Source: MGR-bin208 sp043779285 (GTDB taxonomy: Bacteria > Bacteroidota > Bacteroidia > Chitinophagales > Chitinophagaceae). From it: DNA of 35,060 nt. The notes under the pieces are model-generated. The model searched no databases, was not told the DNA's origin, and saw nothing but the letters and a program-made list of their open reading frames with translations. The stretch spans positions 1 through 35,060 of the forward strand of contig JAYWEL010000225.1 of NCBI GenBank assembly GCA_043779285.1, written 5' to 3'. Positions 7,994 to 15,357 of this stretch are shown here, piece after piece; the stretch's first letter is position 1; the number at the start of each line of letters is the position of its first letter. The position numbers and the translations under genes were made by a program.

Positions 7994-8479
7994 ATGCAGG
8001 AAACTAAATACGAATTCAGTTATCAGGTTTATCAAAATATCGATGATTTAAACAAGGAAGATCAAGGGTTGCTAAAAGAAGCAAGAGAAAAAACGAAGAA
8101 TGCTTATGCTCCTTATTCTAATTTTTTGGTATGTGCGGTTGCTAAACTAAATAATGGAGAAATTGTAACTGGCACTAATCAGGAAAATGCTTCCTATCCG
8201 GCAGGACTATGTGCAGAAAGGGTTTTAATGTCCACAGCTTCTTCTTTGTTTCCCAATATTCCTATTCAGACAATGGCCATCAGCTATCAAAATATCAATG
8301 GTAAAAGTGATCATCCGATTTCTCCTTGTGGTATTTGCCGCCAGTCTTTGCAGGAATTTGCTGAACGTACCAAACAATCCATACGAATTATTTTAAGTGG
8401 CCAGGAAGGACAAGTGTTGATCATTGAAAATGCCAGTAACCTATTACCTTTTGCATTCAGCAGTCATGAATTGATATAA
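7994..8479 (+). CDS. cdd: Cytidine deaminase
   Basis: The 161-residue protein hydrolyses cytidine and deoxycytidine to uridine forms in pyrimidine salvage. The zinc site is complete: GLCAERVLMS supplies a Cys ligand and the catalytic Glu, and PCGICRQ supplies the two other Cys ligands. The substrate-binding block YAPYSNFLVCAVAKL with NQENASYPAGLCAER is typical of the tetrameric type. The protein carries ~30 extra N-terminal residues compared with ~130-residue homologues. ATG 7994 is chosen because an earlier non-ATG start would sit inside the lepB terminator. It converges with ogt, with only 4 bp between stops. Confidence 0.92.
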   Translation: MQETKYEFSYQVYQNIDDLNKEDQGLLKEAREKTKNAYAPYSNFLVCAVAKLNNGEIVTGTNQENASYPAGLCAERVLMSTASSLFPNIPIQTMAISYQNINGKSDHPISPCGICRQSLQEFAERTKQSIRIILSGQEGQVLIIENASNLLPFAFSSHELI

Positions 8480-8483
8480 GTAA

Positions 8484-8984
8484 TCAAAAAAGGGTTTGTA
8501 CACCATAAGCCACTTTTGCTTCCAGTTCCAACAACCATTTTTTACGCCATAACCCCCCGGAATAACCGGTTAATTCATGATTGGATCCTATTACCCGATG
8601 ACAAGGAACAACAATAGAAATGTTGTTTTTACCATTAGCTGATGCAACAGCCCTTGATGCATTGGCATTCCCATATTCTTTTGCCAGCTCGTGATAACTC
8701 ATGGTTTTTCCATACTCTATTTCACTCAAAAGTTTCCAAACAGCCGATTGAAAATCGGTACCCTCCTGATGAATGGGTAAATCAAATGTGGTTCTTTGTC
8801 CATCAAAATACTCCATCAATTGTTCGATACAATGAATCAGTATTTTGGGATAATGTTTTTTCTTATGTTCGGATGCTTTCTGAATTTTATCATTAAATAC
8901 AATCTCACAAATATATTCTTCGGTTCCGGAAATTTTCAAAAGGCCGATAGGTGATTGATAATATGTAGTAAAAATTTCAGCCAT
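8484..8984 (-). CDS. ogt: Methylated-DNA--[protein]-cysteine S-methyltransferase
   Basis: The 166-residue protein repairs O6-alkylguanine by irreversible transfer of the alkyl group to its own cysteine, which is near residue 130 in VVPCHRVIGSN. Other family marks are TDFQSAVWKLLSEIEYGKTMSY, the helix-turn-helix region ANASRAVASANGKN, and GYSGGLWRKKWLLELE. The N-terminal ~70 residues are the small alpha/beta domain. It follows csaA with 3 bp between stop and start, so the two are probably co-transcribed. Confidence 0.93.
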   Translation of the reverse strand: MAEIFTTYYQSPIGLLKISGTEEYICEIVFNDKIQKASEHKKKHYPKILIHCIEQLMEYFDGQRTTFDLPIHQEGTDFQSAVWKLLSEIEYGKTMSYHELAKEYGNANASRAVASANGKNNISIVVPCHRVIGSNHELTGYSGGLWRKKWLLELEAKVAYGVQTLF

Positions 8985-8987
8985 TTT

Positions 8988-9323
8988 TTAACCGATTTTC
9001 ATGCCGTTTATTACTGATTTTTGGGGCTGCAATAATACTACCTCTTGTTGTTCGTCGTACACTCCAAGAACAAGACATTCGCTTAAAAAACTACTTATTT
9101 GCTTTTTGGGGAAATTGACTACAGCAACAACCTGCCTGTTCAACAAGTCTTCTTTTGTATAATGATGGGTGATTTGTGCCGATGATTTTTTAAACCCAAT
9201 TTCCTTGCCAAAGTCTATCAGCAACTGATAGGAGGGTTTCCGAGCTTTAGGAAAGTCATTGACTTCGGTAATGGTACCAACACGGATATCTACTTTTTCA
9301 AAATCATCCCAACTTATCTCCAT
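8988..9323 (-). CDS. csaA: CsaA-type tRNA-binding domain protein
   Basis: This 111-residue single-domain protein contains the tRNA_bind OB fold: VDIRVGTITEVNDFPKARKP, SYQLLIDFG, SSAQITHHYT and VVAVVNFPKKQI. CsaA is described as an export-related chaperone and shares its fold with the C-terminal domain of MetRS. Its length matches the family. It is the first gene of a two-gene unit with ogt. The physiological role here is not clear from context. Confidence 0.92.
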   Translation of the reverse strand: MEISWDDFEKVDIRVGTITEVNDFPKARKPSYQLLIDFGKEIGFKKSSAQITHHYTKEDLLNRQVVAVVNFPKKQISSFLSECLVLGVYDEQQEVVLLQPQKSVINGMKIG

Positions 9324-9411
9324 TTCTTTTTACTGTAATTTAAGTCAGTTTGATAAAAAAAAGCTATGTCTTGAAATTATTTGTAAAGCAGCTTGAAAAT
9401 GGTAAAAGAAA

Positions 9412-10284
9412 TCAACGATTCAGTGAATCGGCAAGCTTATTCAATTCAATTTGTTTGTAACTGTTTTTTTCATCGGTAAAACACTTGCCAAGCTCTTTTA
9501 ATAATTGTTGAATAACGGCCACATTATTTTTGGGAATATAAAAGGAGGGATCTGCTTTCAGCGAAATCCGGTTAAAATAATTTTCAAGGTCCTTTTGTGT
9601 AAATACCAGACCGGTAGTGGGGTCAATAAAAAATTCAATTTTTGTTTGTGGATGATTCGTATGTTCATCTATATCAGAATTTCTGTAATAAGCCAGCACC
9701 AATTGATTAGGAACATTCATCACCCGTACCGGAACGTCCAGCATTTCGCAAAGCAACAGATACAAAACGCCATTGCTATATTGGTTTCCTTTTTTAGATT
9801 CAATCAGTTTATGTACTAAAAATTCGTTGGGATTATGGTGATTGGTTTTTCCTGCTTTAATCGAATAGTAATTAAACAGAATGCTGGATAAAATACTCAC
9901 TTCTTCCAACGGTGTCAGGTAGCTGTTCAGCTCCAGCCAAATGTTACGTTTTATTTTTTCTACTTCCTGAAAAATGGGTGTAGTATCCAGGTCGGGATAT
10001 TCAAATTTGCTGATGAGCAACGCACCTTGCAACAGATCGGGTTCTTCTTCATTTATTGCCCAATCCCTGAACTCTTTCATAAGGTCGCCAAAGTGTAAAC
10101 GATGAATGATTAATTCTATCCGTTCCTGGATCTGTTCATTATGTATGGTTTCCCAAAGGTTTTCCAGGTTTGGAATAATGGGTTTTCCAAAGCCCATTAT
10201 TTTTTCCGAAACAAGATCATACACCTCTTCATCAGGGTCATCAATCAAATTGAGCAGTGCAGCTATTTCCTTATTTGTTTCCAT
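9412..10284 (-). CDS. Transglutaminase-like (SirB1/Transglut_core2 type) protein
   Basis: The 290-residue protein probably belongs to the SirB1-like transglutaminase-fold family. The central block EVSILSSILFNYYSIKAG, then NPNEFLVHKLIESKKGNQYSNGVLYLLL and LDVPVRVMNVPNQLVLAYY, follows the family order (helix, G-N-x-Ser/Asn, then the P-x-Q-x-x-L strand). The N-terminal ~95 residues (NLIDDPDEEVYDLVSEKIM, IPNLENLWETI) look like HEAT-type helical repeats. The usual cysteine protease-like triad is not evident, so enzymatic activity is doubtful. There is no signal peptide. The C-terminus ends in a helical segment. Function is unknown; it is a conserved Bacteroidota protein. Confidence 0.75.
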   Translation of the reverse strand: METNKEIAALLNLIDDPDEEVYDLVSEKIMGFGKPIIPNLENLWETIHNEQIQERIELIIHRLHFGDLMKEFRDWAINEEEPDLLQGALLISKFEYPDLDTTPIFQEVEKIKRNIWLELNSYLTPLEEVSILSSILFNYYSIKAGKTNHHNPNEFLVHKLIESKKGNQYSNGVLYLLLCEMLDVPVRVMNVPNQLVLAYYRNSDIDEHTNHPQTKIEFFIDPTTGLVFTQKDLENYFNRISLKADPSFYIPKNNVAVIQQLLKELGKCFTDEKNSYKQIELNKLADSLNR

Positions 10285-10458
10285 GAAAATGAATTACCCG
10301 TTAAATATCGAAGTATGATTTGATAAAGTCAAGACATAGTTTTCCACAAGTGGTGGTAAGCGAAAGAATATATTGATTGAATAATATTTAATATGTATTT
10401 TGAAAAAAGTATTTAATCATATACATTCAAATTAATTATCATTAAAACTTTAAGTACT

Positions 10459-10944
10459 ATGTCAAAAGTAACTTTTCTGTCCATTTTTGCAGCAATGCTG
10501 ATATCCGGTTGCAGCAATGTTGAGATGAATGAAAAAAAGCATAAAGAAAAAAAAACACCGGAATACTTCAACTTGAGGCCTGATACTGAGAAATTTTTTG
10601 GTTATTCCCATGCTGTCAGGATAGGAGAAGATTTAAAAATCTCTGGAGCGGTAAGCATGGATGATGCAGGAAATCCAACAGCATTAGGAGATCTGGCTCA
10701 GCAAATGAAAAACTGTTATGCCGACCTGGATAAAGTTTTGAAACACTATGGCTATACATTCGATGACGTAATAGTAGAAAATATTTTCACAACAAATATG
10801 GAAGAATTTTTAAAACATTCAGCATACCGGAATGACATTTACAAAAAACAATTTCCAACTGGCTCCTGGCTGGGTGTAAAAGAATTGGCTCTACCCGGAT
10901 TTATGATCGAGATCGAATTGGAAGCACATAAAGCAAACCAATAA
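10459..10944 (+). CDS. RidA/YjgF-family lipoprotein
   Basis: The protein has 161 residues. It begins with a lipoprotein signal (hydrophobic LSIFAAMLISG, then Cys18), so the mature protein should be lipid-anchored on the periplasmic side of a membrane. Residues ~38-158 form a RidA fold: VRIGEDLKISGAVSMD, ADLDKVLKHYGYTFDDVIVENIF and PGFMIEIELEAHK. Cytosolic RidA deaminates reactive enamines and imines with an Arg in the motif ARSCV. Here the matching stretch is PTGSWLGVKELALPG and the Arg is absent, while the Glu near the end is kept. It is therefore unlikely to be an imine deaminase and may bind a small ligand or act as a trimer scaffold. It is the first gene of the repeat-rich island. Confidence 0.82.
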   Translation: MSKVTFLSIFAAMLISGCSNVEMNEKKHKEKKTPEYFNLRPDTEKFFGYSHAVRIGEDLKISGAVSMDDAGNPTALGDLAQQMKNCYADLDKVLKHYGYTFDDVIVENIFTTNMEEFLKHSAYRNDIYKKQFPTGSWLGVKELALPGFMIEIELEAHKANQ

Positions 10945-10964
10945 ACGAAATTGCCATAGTTGAA

Positions 10965-11088
10965 TGGTCGGTGTTTGTATTCCACCGACCACACTATCTA
11001 AGGACTACTAACTTATTAAATTAGCTTATACCTCTTTATTTCAGAAGATCTCTACATACCAGTGGCGGGTGGTAATCGCCACGGCGTA
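10965..11088 (+). repeat. Dispersed palindromic repeat A, copy 1
   Basis: Copy 1 starts 20 bases after the RidA-lipoprotein stop. It consists of hairpin I (TGGTCGGT/ACCGACCA), a conserved ~45-bp centre containing the near-palindrome CTAACTTATTAAATTAG (11008-11024), and hairpin III (GTGGCG/CGCCAC). It aligns over its whole length with 12660-12791 and 13901-14031. The 372-bp gap from 10945 to 11316 otherwise holds AT-rich sequence and a hairpin at 11181. Confidence 0.85.
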
Positions 11089-11180
11089 TAGTAATCGTAT
11101 TTATATATAACATGTGATAGTTTTTTTTATTTATTTTTTCCCATCCCTACAAAATTAAGGCATAGCCATCAGGACATTAC

Positions 11181-11205
11181 CACCGCCAAAGGCGGTGATT
11201 TTTTA
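11181..11205 (+). terminator. Terminator-like hairpin
   Basis: A perfect 7-bp stem CACCGCC-AAA-GGCGGTG is followed by ATTTTTT. It lies between repeat A copy 1 and the next gene and would separate the two transcription units. Confidence 0.6.
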
Positions 11206-11316
11206 AGGAGAAATAAATGCATTATCCTTTATCGAATATATCCTTTGGCATGATATTGGTATCTATGATAAACATCTTTACATCTTTTAAATTTAATACT
11301 CTAAAAATTGAATTTT

Positions 11317-12579
11317 ATGAAAAAATTTTTTATCCTCTCTCTCTTTACTTGCCTGGCAATTTTTGCATGCAAAAAAAATGATTCAAATCCCACAAATGGA
11401 ACGCTTGAAGGGATTATCGCCAATATTCAAGGAACATCTCTTGCCGGTGCGGATATTGAAATTTTTAATGCTGTTGACAATTCACCGACATCTTATTCAA
11501 CATCAAGCGGGGCAGATGGGAAATACAGTATTTCTATTAAGGCCGGTACATATTTGATAAAGATTTCTAAACAGGGATACAATTCTGTACCTCCTGTTGG
11601 AGTATCAGCTGTTCCCGTGCTAGTAACGGCGGGAATGAAAACTATTGCAAGCTACCAGATGGCTGCATCTACAGTTAGTAATACCGGATATGTTACAGGG
11701 AGGATTCTTGTCGGATCGACACCTAAATCTGGAGTTCTCACGATTATATCAGGGAATGGAAGTACATATAGCGGGACGACAAATTTCAATGGTAATTATA
11801 CAATTTATAACATACCTGCGGGATCTTATTCTGTCAAAGGTTATCTTGCTTCATACAATTCCAGTTCGGCAAATATTTCTGTTACACAAAACACAAAAGC
11901 CACAACTGCAGATATTGTTCTAAGCTCAGGCGCAACCGGAGTAGTATCCGGAAACGTTTCTTTTTTGGCGACTTCTAATATTGAGGTTGATGTGTCACTT
12001 ATAATTCCTGGAACAAATTCAACAATACCCGGACTGACTGTTAAGACAAGTGGTGGGAATTATTCCATGAGTGGTGTTCCTAATGGAACCTTTATAGCCC
12101 GTGCTTCATGGGCGAACGATAACAAAGTAGTTGATCCCGACTGGATAATTAAATCTGGGGAACCCATTGTAACAATAAATTCCAATAGTGTAAGTCTTAA
12201 CTTTAGTCTTACAGGTGCAGTCTCACTTATTAGTCCTACAAATGCATTAACAACTACGGTACCTGTTATTGTTACAACCATTGCCCCTGTATTCACATGG
12301 AATGCCTATTCAAGCACAGATAATTATGTAATTGAGGTTATGGATATGAACGGCACCATTGTTTGGGGTGGAATATCGGGGACTCCTTTGACAAGAAAAG
12401 TAATGGTTGCAAAGACACTAACTACTGCCACATATAATTTTGATGGGACAGGACAGGCACTTCAAAATGGCAGGATCTACAGATGGAGGATATATGCATC
12501 AAAAGATGATACATCTCTTGGTTGGAAATTGATTTCAGCAAGCGAAGAACAAATGGGACTTTTTACTATCAAATTATAA
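11317..12579 (+). CDS. Lipoprotein with carboxypeptidase-regulatory-like (Ig-fold) repeats
   Basis: The 420-residue protein starts at ATG 11317; an upstream TTG adds only three residues. The signal ends in LAIFAC with Cys18, followed by Lys-Lys and a polar linker, typical of surface lipoproteins in Bacteroidota. Residues ~32-115 (GTLEGIIANIQGTSLAGADIEI, GADGKYSISIKAGTYLIKIS) and ~127-205 (GYVTGRILVGSTPKSGVL, NFNGNYTIYNIPAGSYSV) are two CarboxypepD_reg-like Ig domains. A third, weaker one follows at ~210-300. The C-terminal ~110 residues (TPVF-like APVFTWNAYSSTDNYVIEV, GRIYRWRIYASKDD) resemble a fibronectin-III-like domain. It probably binds or displays something at the cell surface; the ligand is unknown. 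Confidence 0.8.
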   Translation: MKKFFILSLFTCLAIFACKKNDSNPTNGTLEGIIANIQGTSLAGADIEIFNAVDNSPTSYSTSSGADGKYSISIKAGTYLIKISKQGYNSVPPVGVSAVPVLVTAGMKTIASYQMAASTVSNTGYVTGRILVGSTPKSGVLTIISGNGSTYSGTTNFNGNYTIYNIPAGSYSVKGYLASYNSSSANISVTQNTKATTADIVLSSGATGVVSGNVSFLATSNIEVDVSLIIPGTNSTIPGLTVKTSGGNYSMSGVPNGTFIARASWANDNKVVDPDWIIKSGEPIVTINSNSVSLNFSLTGAVSLISPTNALTTTVPVIVTTIAPVFTWNAYSSTDNYVIEVMDMNGTIVWGGISGTPLTRKVMVAKTLTTATYNFDGTGQALQNGRIYRWRIYASKDDTSLGWKLISASEEQMGLFTIKL

Positions 12580-12659
12580 TTTTATACGTCGATTTAAGAG
12601 GTGACTGTCAATTTAAATGAAAAATCATTCAGAATTATTTAGATGAGTTTTGTTCACCG

Positions 12660-12791
12660 TGGTCGGTGTTTGTCTTCCACCGACCACACTATCTAAGGAC
12701 TACTAACTTATTAAATTAGCTTATACCTCTTTATTGCAGAAGATCTATACAGACGCCGTGGCGGGTGGAAGAAAACATCCGCCACGGCGTA
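12660..12791 (+). repeat. Dispersed palindromic repeat A, copy 2
   Basis: Copy 2 begins 81 bases after the preceding lipoprotein gene. Hairpin I and the centre are nearly identical to copy 1. Hairpin III is the strongest of the three: CGCCGTGGCGG pairs with CCGCCACGGCG over 11 bp. The 441-bp gap 12580-13020 contains this repeat, a minus-strand terminator-like hairpin (stem AATGTGG/CCACATT, 12941-12964, next to an A-run at 12933-12942) and otherwise nothing I can assign. Confidence 0.85.
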
Positions 12792-13020
12792 AAATGAAAA
12801 ATTTACAATGTGAATAGTCAAACGTAGAGACCATTTTTTCCGCCATATTTATTTTGCAACACCCAACGTTGAAAACAGGAAGAAAGAGAGCTAACAAAGA
12901 ATTACTATGACCTTTCTTGATTGTATTTTTTAACAAAAAAAATGTGGAGTCCAGAAACCACATTAAAAACGGGGCGATACCGAAAAGCCTTATGAGTAGG
13001 AAACACTAAATTTATAAAAA

Positions 13021-13833
13021 ATGAAAAATCTTTATTTTAAACCATTGTTGATGGTATTTGTAATCAGTTTGTTTGCAAATAACCTTTTTGCTCAAGGAGC
13101 CTATGTAAATATTAATGCCGGATATGGGCTTAGCATGAGTTCTCAGAATTTGAACAACTTTTACAATTCTACGGATGAACTTAATTCTCGCACCGATGAG
13201 CAAGTAAATCTATCATTGGGAAAAGGATTAAATATTGGAGGTGCTTTGGGGTATATGTTTAATAAAAACATTGGAGCCGAATTAGGTTTTTCTTACCTAT
13301 TAGGTGGTGAGTCTGAAGCAAAGCATATAGATATGGATGGCACAACAGATTATACTTTATCATCAAAGATGTTAAGAATTAATCCAACTCTTGTTATTGC
13401 TGCTGGTTTTGAAAAAATTAATCCTTATGCAAAATTCGGGTTCGTAATTGGTTCCGGTTCTATAATGTATGAATCTATTGAAAAGGAAGGTATTGATATA
13501 AAGGTGCGGAAAGAAAAATTTAACGGTGGATTAGCATTTGGATTAAATGCTGGAGTAGGGGCGTTGTATAACCTGAGTGAAAAAATGACATTTTTTGGCG
13601 AACTAAATATGGTAAATTTATCCTATGCACCAACTAATGGAGAATTAACAGAAGCCACTAAAAATGGTGCTAACGAGTTGCCCGGTATGACAATAAGAGA
13701 AAGGGAAACAGTATTTGTTTCCAGTTATGACAGGAACGCTCCACGCCCAGATTCGCAACCAAGACAAGAATTAAAACAAAAATTTCCCTTTGGCAGTTTT
13801 GGGATAAATATTGGACTGAGGTTTAGCCTCTAA
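13021..13833 (+). CDS. Outer-membrane beta-barrel protein (porin-like, OmpA-barrel type)
   Basis: The protein has 270 residues. A signal peptide (MKNLYFKPLLMVFVISLF, cut after NLFAQ) leads into alternating amphipathic strands: GAYVNINAGYGLSM, LNIGGALGYMFNKNIGAELGFSYLL, TLVIAAGFEKINPYAKFGFVIG, MTFFGELNMVNLSYAP. The chain ends in FGSFGINIGLRFSL, a C-terminal barrel strand with aromatic/hydrophobic end suitable for BAM recognition. The length fits an 8- to 10-strand barrel without a periplasmic domain. The role is unknown. It sits between repeat A copies 2 and 3 in the island. Confidence 0.82.
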   Translation: MKNLYFKPLLMVFVISLFANNLFAQGAYVNINAGYGLSMSSQNLNNFYNSTDELNSRTDEQVNLSLGKGLNIGGALGYMFNKNIGAELGFSYLLGGESEAKHIDMDGTTDYTLSSKMLRINPTLVIAAGFEKINPYAKFGFVIGSGSIMYESIEKEGIDIKVRKEKFNGGLAFGLNAGVGALYNLSEKMTFFGELNMVNLSYAPTNGELTEATKNGANELPGMTIRERETVFVSSYDRNAPRPDSQPRQELKQKFPFGSFGINIGLRFSL

Positions 13834-13900
13834 GAACATATTAAAACCACCCCATAAAAAAGTGTAGGAGTAATAAGGGTTTCAGTGGTAATTTACACTG

Positions 13901-14031
13901 TGGTCGGTTTTTGACTTCCACCGACCACACTATCTAAGGATTACTAACTTATTAAATTAGCTTATACCTCTTCATTACAGAATATCCCTGCAAACCAGTG
14001 GCGGGTGGAAAAAAACCCCCGCCACGGCGTA
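13901..14031 (+). repeat. Dispersed palindromic repeat A, copy 3
   Basis: Copy 3 begins 68 bases after the barrel-protein gene. Hairpin I is kept (TGGTCGGT/ACCGACCA), the centre differs from the other copies at only a few positions, and hairpin III is GTGGCGGG/CCCGCCAC. It runs straight into the promoter module ahead of the HNH gene. The bases after it (GCGAAAGAATAT) recur at about 10361-10372, upstream of the first island gene, beside a possible truncated copy. Confidence 0.85.
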
Positions 14032-14059
14032 AAGCGAAAGAATATTGATAGTATGAAAC

Positions 14060-14090
14060 TTTGAAATACATCGAATAGCGTATATATTTG
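14060..14090 (+). promoter_or_regulatory. Promoter module B, copy 1 (HNH gene)
   Basis: TTTG (14060-14063), a 19-bp spacer and TATATTTG (14083-14090) are a perfect match to the Bacteroidota primary promoter. The surrounding ~44 bp (14056-14099) recur almost unchanged at 16404-16448. The predicted transcript starts near 14096, inside the left inverted-repeat arm, about 12 nt before the ATG. Confidence 0.75.
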
Positions 14091-14091
14091 A

Positions 14092-14107
14092 GTTGGCGGC
14101 TACTTTT
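14092..14107 (+). repeat. Left arm of inverted repeat bounding the HNH unit
   Basis: GTTGGCGGCTACTTTT ends directly before the ATG at 14108. It is complementary to 14873-14888 at 15 of 16 positions (a G-T wobble at the fourth base). Confidence 0.8.
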
Positions 14108-14887
14108 ATGACACACCTCACAGTACAACAATATCAAGACGTAATTTCAAATAATCTATCTCCCAGTCAGGTTGAGGTTTTGCAAATTTTATATTCATTG
14201 CCAAACTCCAGTGCGACAGCACGACAACTTACTATGGCATTAGATTATTATAGCTTTCCATCAGCAATTAAACAGATAGATACTGGTGAGTTTAAAAAAT
14301 ATAATCCTGGAAAACTAATTGGAGAAATAGGAAAATCAATCGCATTTTCTAAAGGAATTACTCCACCAAGCAATGGCAAAGGAGACAGAACCTCAAGAGC
14401 TTTTTCTCGTTTTGTTGGAGAAGATAATAAAAAGACTGGTTTGGTTATGTGGGACAATTTGAAAAAAGCATTAGAAAACTTACGACTTGTAACTATTGAC
14501 AACACTGACTTTGACGCATCTGAACGATTACCAACTGAAACATTTCAATTTGACGAAACCGAATTATTCAAAGAAGGAAAAGTAATTCAAGTGTTTACAA
14601 ATCGGTACGAACGAAACCAAAGAGCAAGACTTGAGTGCATTAAACATTTCGGCAACAAATGCAGTGTATGTGATTTTAACTTCGGTGAAGTTTATGGCGA
14701 CATTGCAAAAGGTTTTATTCACGTTCATCATAAATTAGGACTTGCTGAAATCAACGCTGAATATGTTGTTGACCCAATCAAAGACTTAATTCCTGTTTGT
14801 GCAAATTGCCATTCAGTAATTCATTTGACAAGACCAGCACAAACAATTGACGAACTTAAAAAGCGGATGAAGAAAAGTAGCCGCTAA
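14108..14887 (+). CDS. HNH endonuclease-domain protein
   Basis: The protein has 259 residues from ATG 14108; the longer frame from a TTG is rejected because it would translate the repeat arm. The C-terminal ~75 residues hold a complete HNH/McrA-type nuclease: a zinc knuckle CSVC, the catalytic FIHVHHKLGL, a conserved DPIKDLIPVCANCHSVIH and closing basic residues. The N-terminal ~180 residues are helical, with no family I can name (ARQLTMALDYY, GEIGKSIAFSKGI, FSRFVGEDNKK); they probably recognise DNA. This layout is seen in stand-alone restriction-like nucleases. The stop codon lies inside the right inverted-repeat arm. No methyltransferase is adjacent, so a modification-dependent or phage-defence role is possible but unproven. 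Confidence 0.85.
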   Translation: MTHLTVQQYQDVISNNLSPSQVEVLQILYSLPNSSATARQLTMALDYYSFPSAIKQIDTGEFKKYNPGKLIGEIGKSIAFSKGITPPSNGKGDRTSRAFSRFVGEDNKKTGLVMWDNLKKALENLRLVTIDNTDFDASERLPTETFQFDETELFKEGKVIQVFTNRYERNQRARLECIKHFGNKCSVCDFNFGEVYGDIAKGFIHVHHKLGLAEINAEYVVDPIKDLIPVCANCHSVIHLTRPAQTIDELKKRMKKSSR

Positions 14888-14888
14888 C
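14873..14888 (+). repeat. Right arm of inverted repeat bounding the HNH unit
   Basis: AAAAGTAGCCGCTAAC overlaps the last four codons and the TAA (14885-14887) of the HNH gene. It mirrors 14092-14107. Confidence 0.8.
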
Positions 14889-15138
14889 AAAAGTATTGCT
14901 GCAAGTGGGGCTGTGTTGAAACAATCAGCTATATGTCCAAGTATCAACAGCAGTTCGGGCTTGACGAATTACTATTTGGCTTTTAGTTATTATCTTCATC
15001 ATCAGTTTTTCAAGCGGCTTCTATTCCGGGCTGGACAAGCAATGAATACCAGCACAGCAGCAAGCCGTGAACGTTTTACGATATTTTTCCTTTCAAATTG
15101 CAAGCCTCTTTTCGACTAGAAAACCTTAAATTTGACTC
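14888..15138 (+). other. Linker between HNH unit and toxin-antitoxin pair
   Basis: The 251 bases have no credible gene; a short open frame at 14913-15119 has no family-like content. The beginning, TAACAAAAGTATTGCTGCAA then GTGGGGCTG, resembles the sequences after the DUF3500 unit (17526 onwards, TAACACTGGTTTTGCTAATA then GTGGAGCTG). It also loosely resembles the sequence after the toxin (15683 onwards, ATCAGGTTTGGCAAAAATGG). I take this as a shared linker motif. Confidence 0.45.
15127..15134 (+). promoter_or_regulatory. -7 box of the antitoxin promoter
   Basis: TAAATTTG matches TAnnTTTG and lies only 4 bases before the antitoxin ATG, so the mRNA would be leaderless or nearly so. No clear TTTG is seen at the -33 position. 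Confidence 0.4.
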
Positions 15139-15357
15139 ATGAAAATTGCACTCCAATACGTTAATGATAGTTCTGGTAAACTTCAAGCTGTTCAAGTATC
15201 TCTAACTGACTGGGAAAAGCTGATGGCGAAGTTGAAGAATTATGAGCAAATGCTTAAAATCAAGACTGATCTCAAAGATGCATTTCAAGAAGTCTCCCAG
15301 TTAAGGAAATCAAAAGCAAAGAAGCAAACATTAAATGATTTTCTTAATGAGCTATAG
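15139..15357 (+). CDS. Antitoxin of a RelE/ParE-type toxin-antitoxin pair
   Basis: The 72-residue, highly charged and helical protein (LTDWEKLMAKLKNYEQML, DLKDAFQEVSQLRKSKAKK) ends in TLNDFLNEL. The C-terminal helix is the part that would wrap the toxin. It lies directly upstream of, and overlaps, a RelE-like toxin gene, which is the normal order for such modules. No named DNA-binding fold is obvious; a short N-terminal strand (KIALQYVNDSSGKLQAVQVS) may dimerise. The identification rests mainly on size, context and recurrence of this pair in Bacteroidota. Confidence 0.72.
   Translation: MKIALQYVNDSSGKLQAVQVSLTDWEKLMAKLKNYEQMLKIKTDLKDAFQEVSQLRKSKAKKQTLNDFLNEL

Noticed and set aside
12745..12963. 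72-codon minus-strand frame between the lipoprotein and barrel genes
   Set aside because: It overlaps repeat A hairpin III and a hairpin, and its composition is not protein-like.
14913..15119. 68-codon open frame after the HNH gene
   Set aside because: It has no family-like sequence and lies in a linker with repeat motifs.
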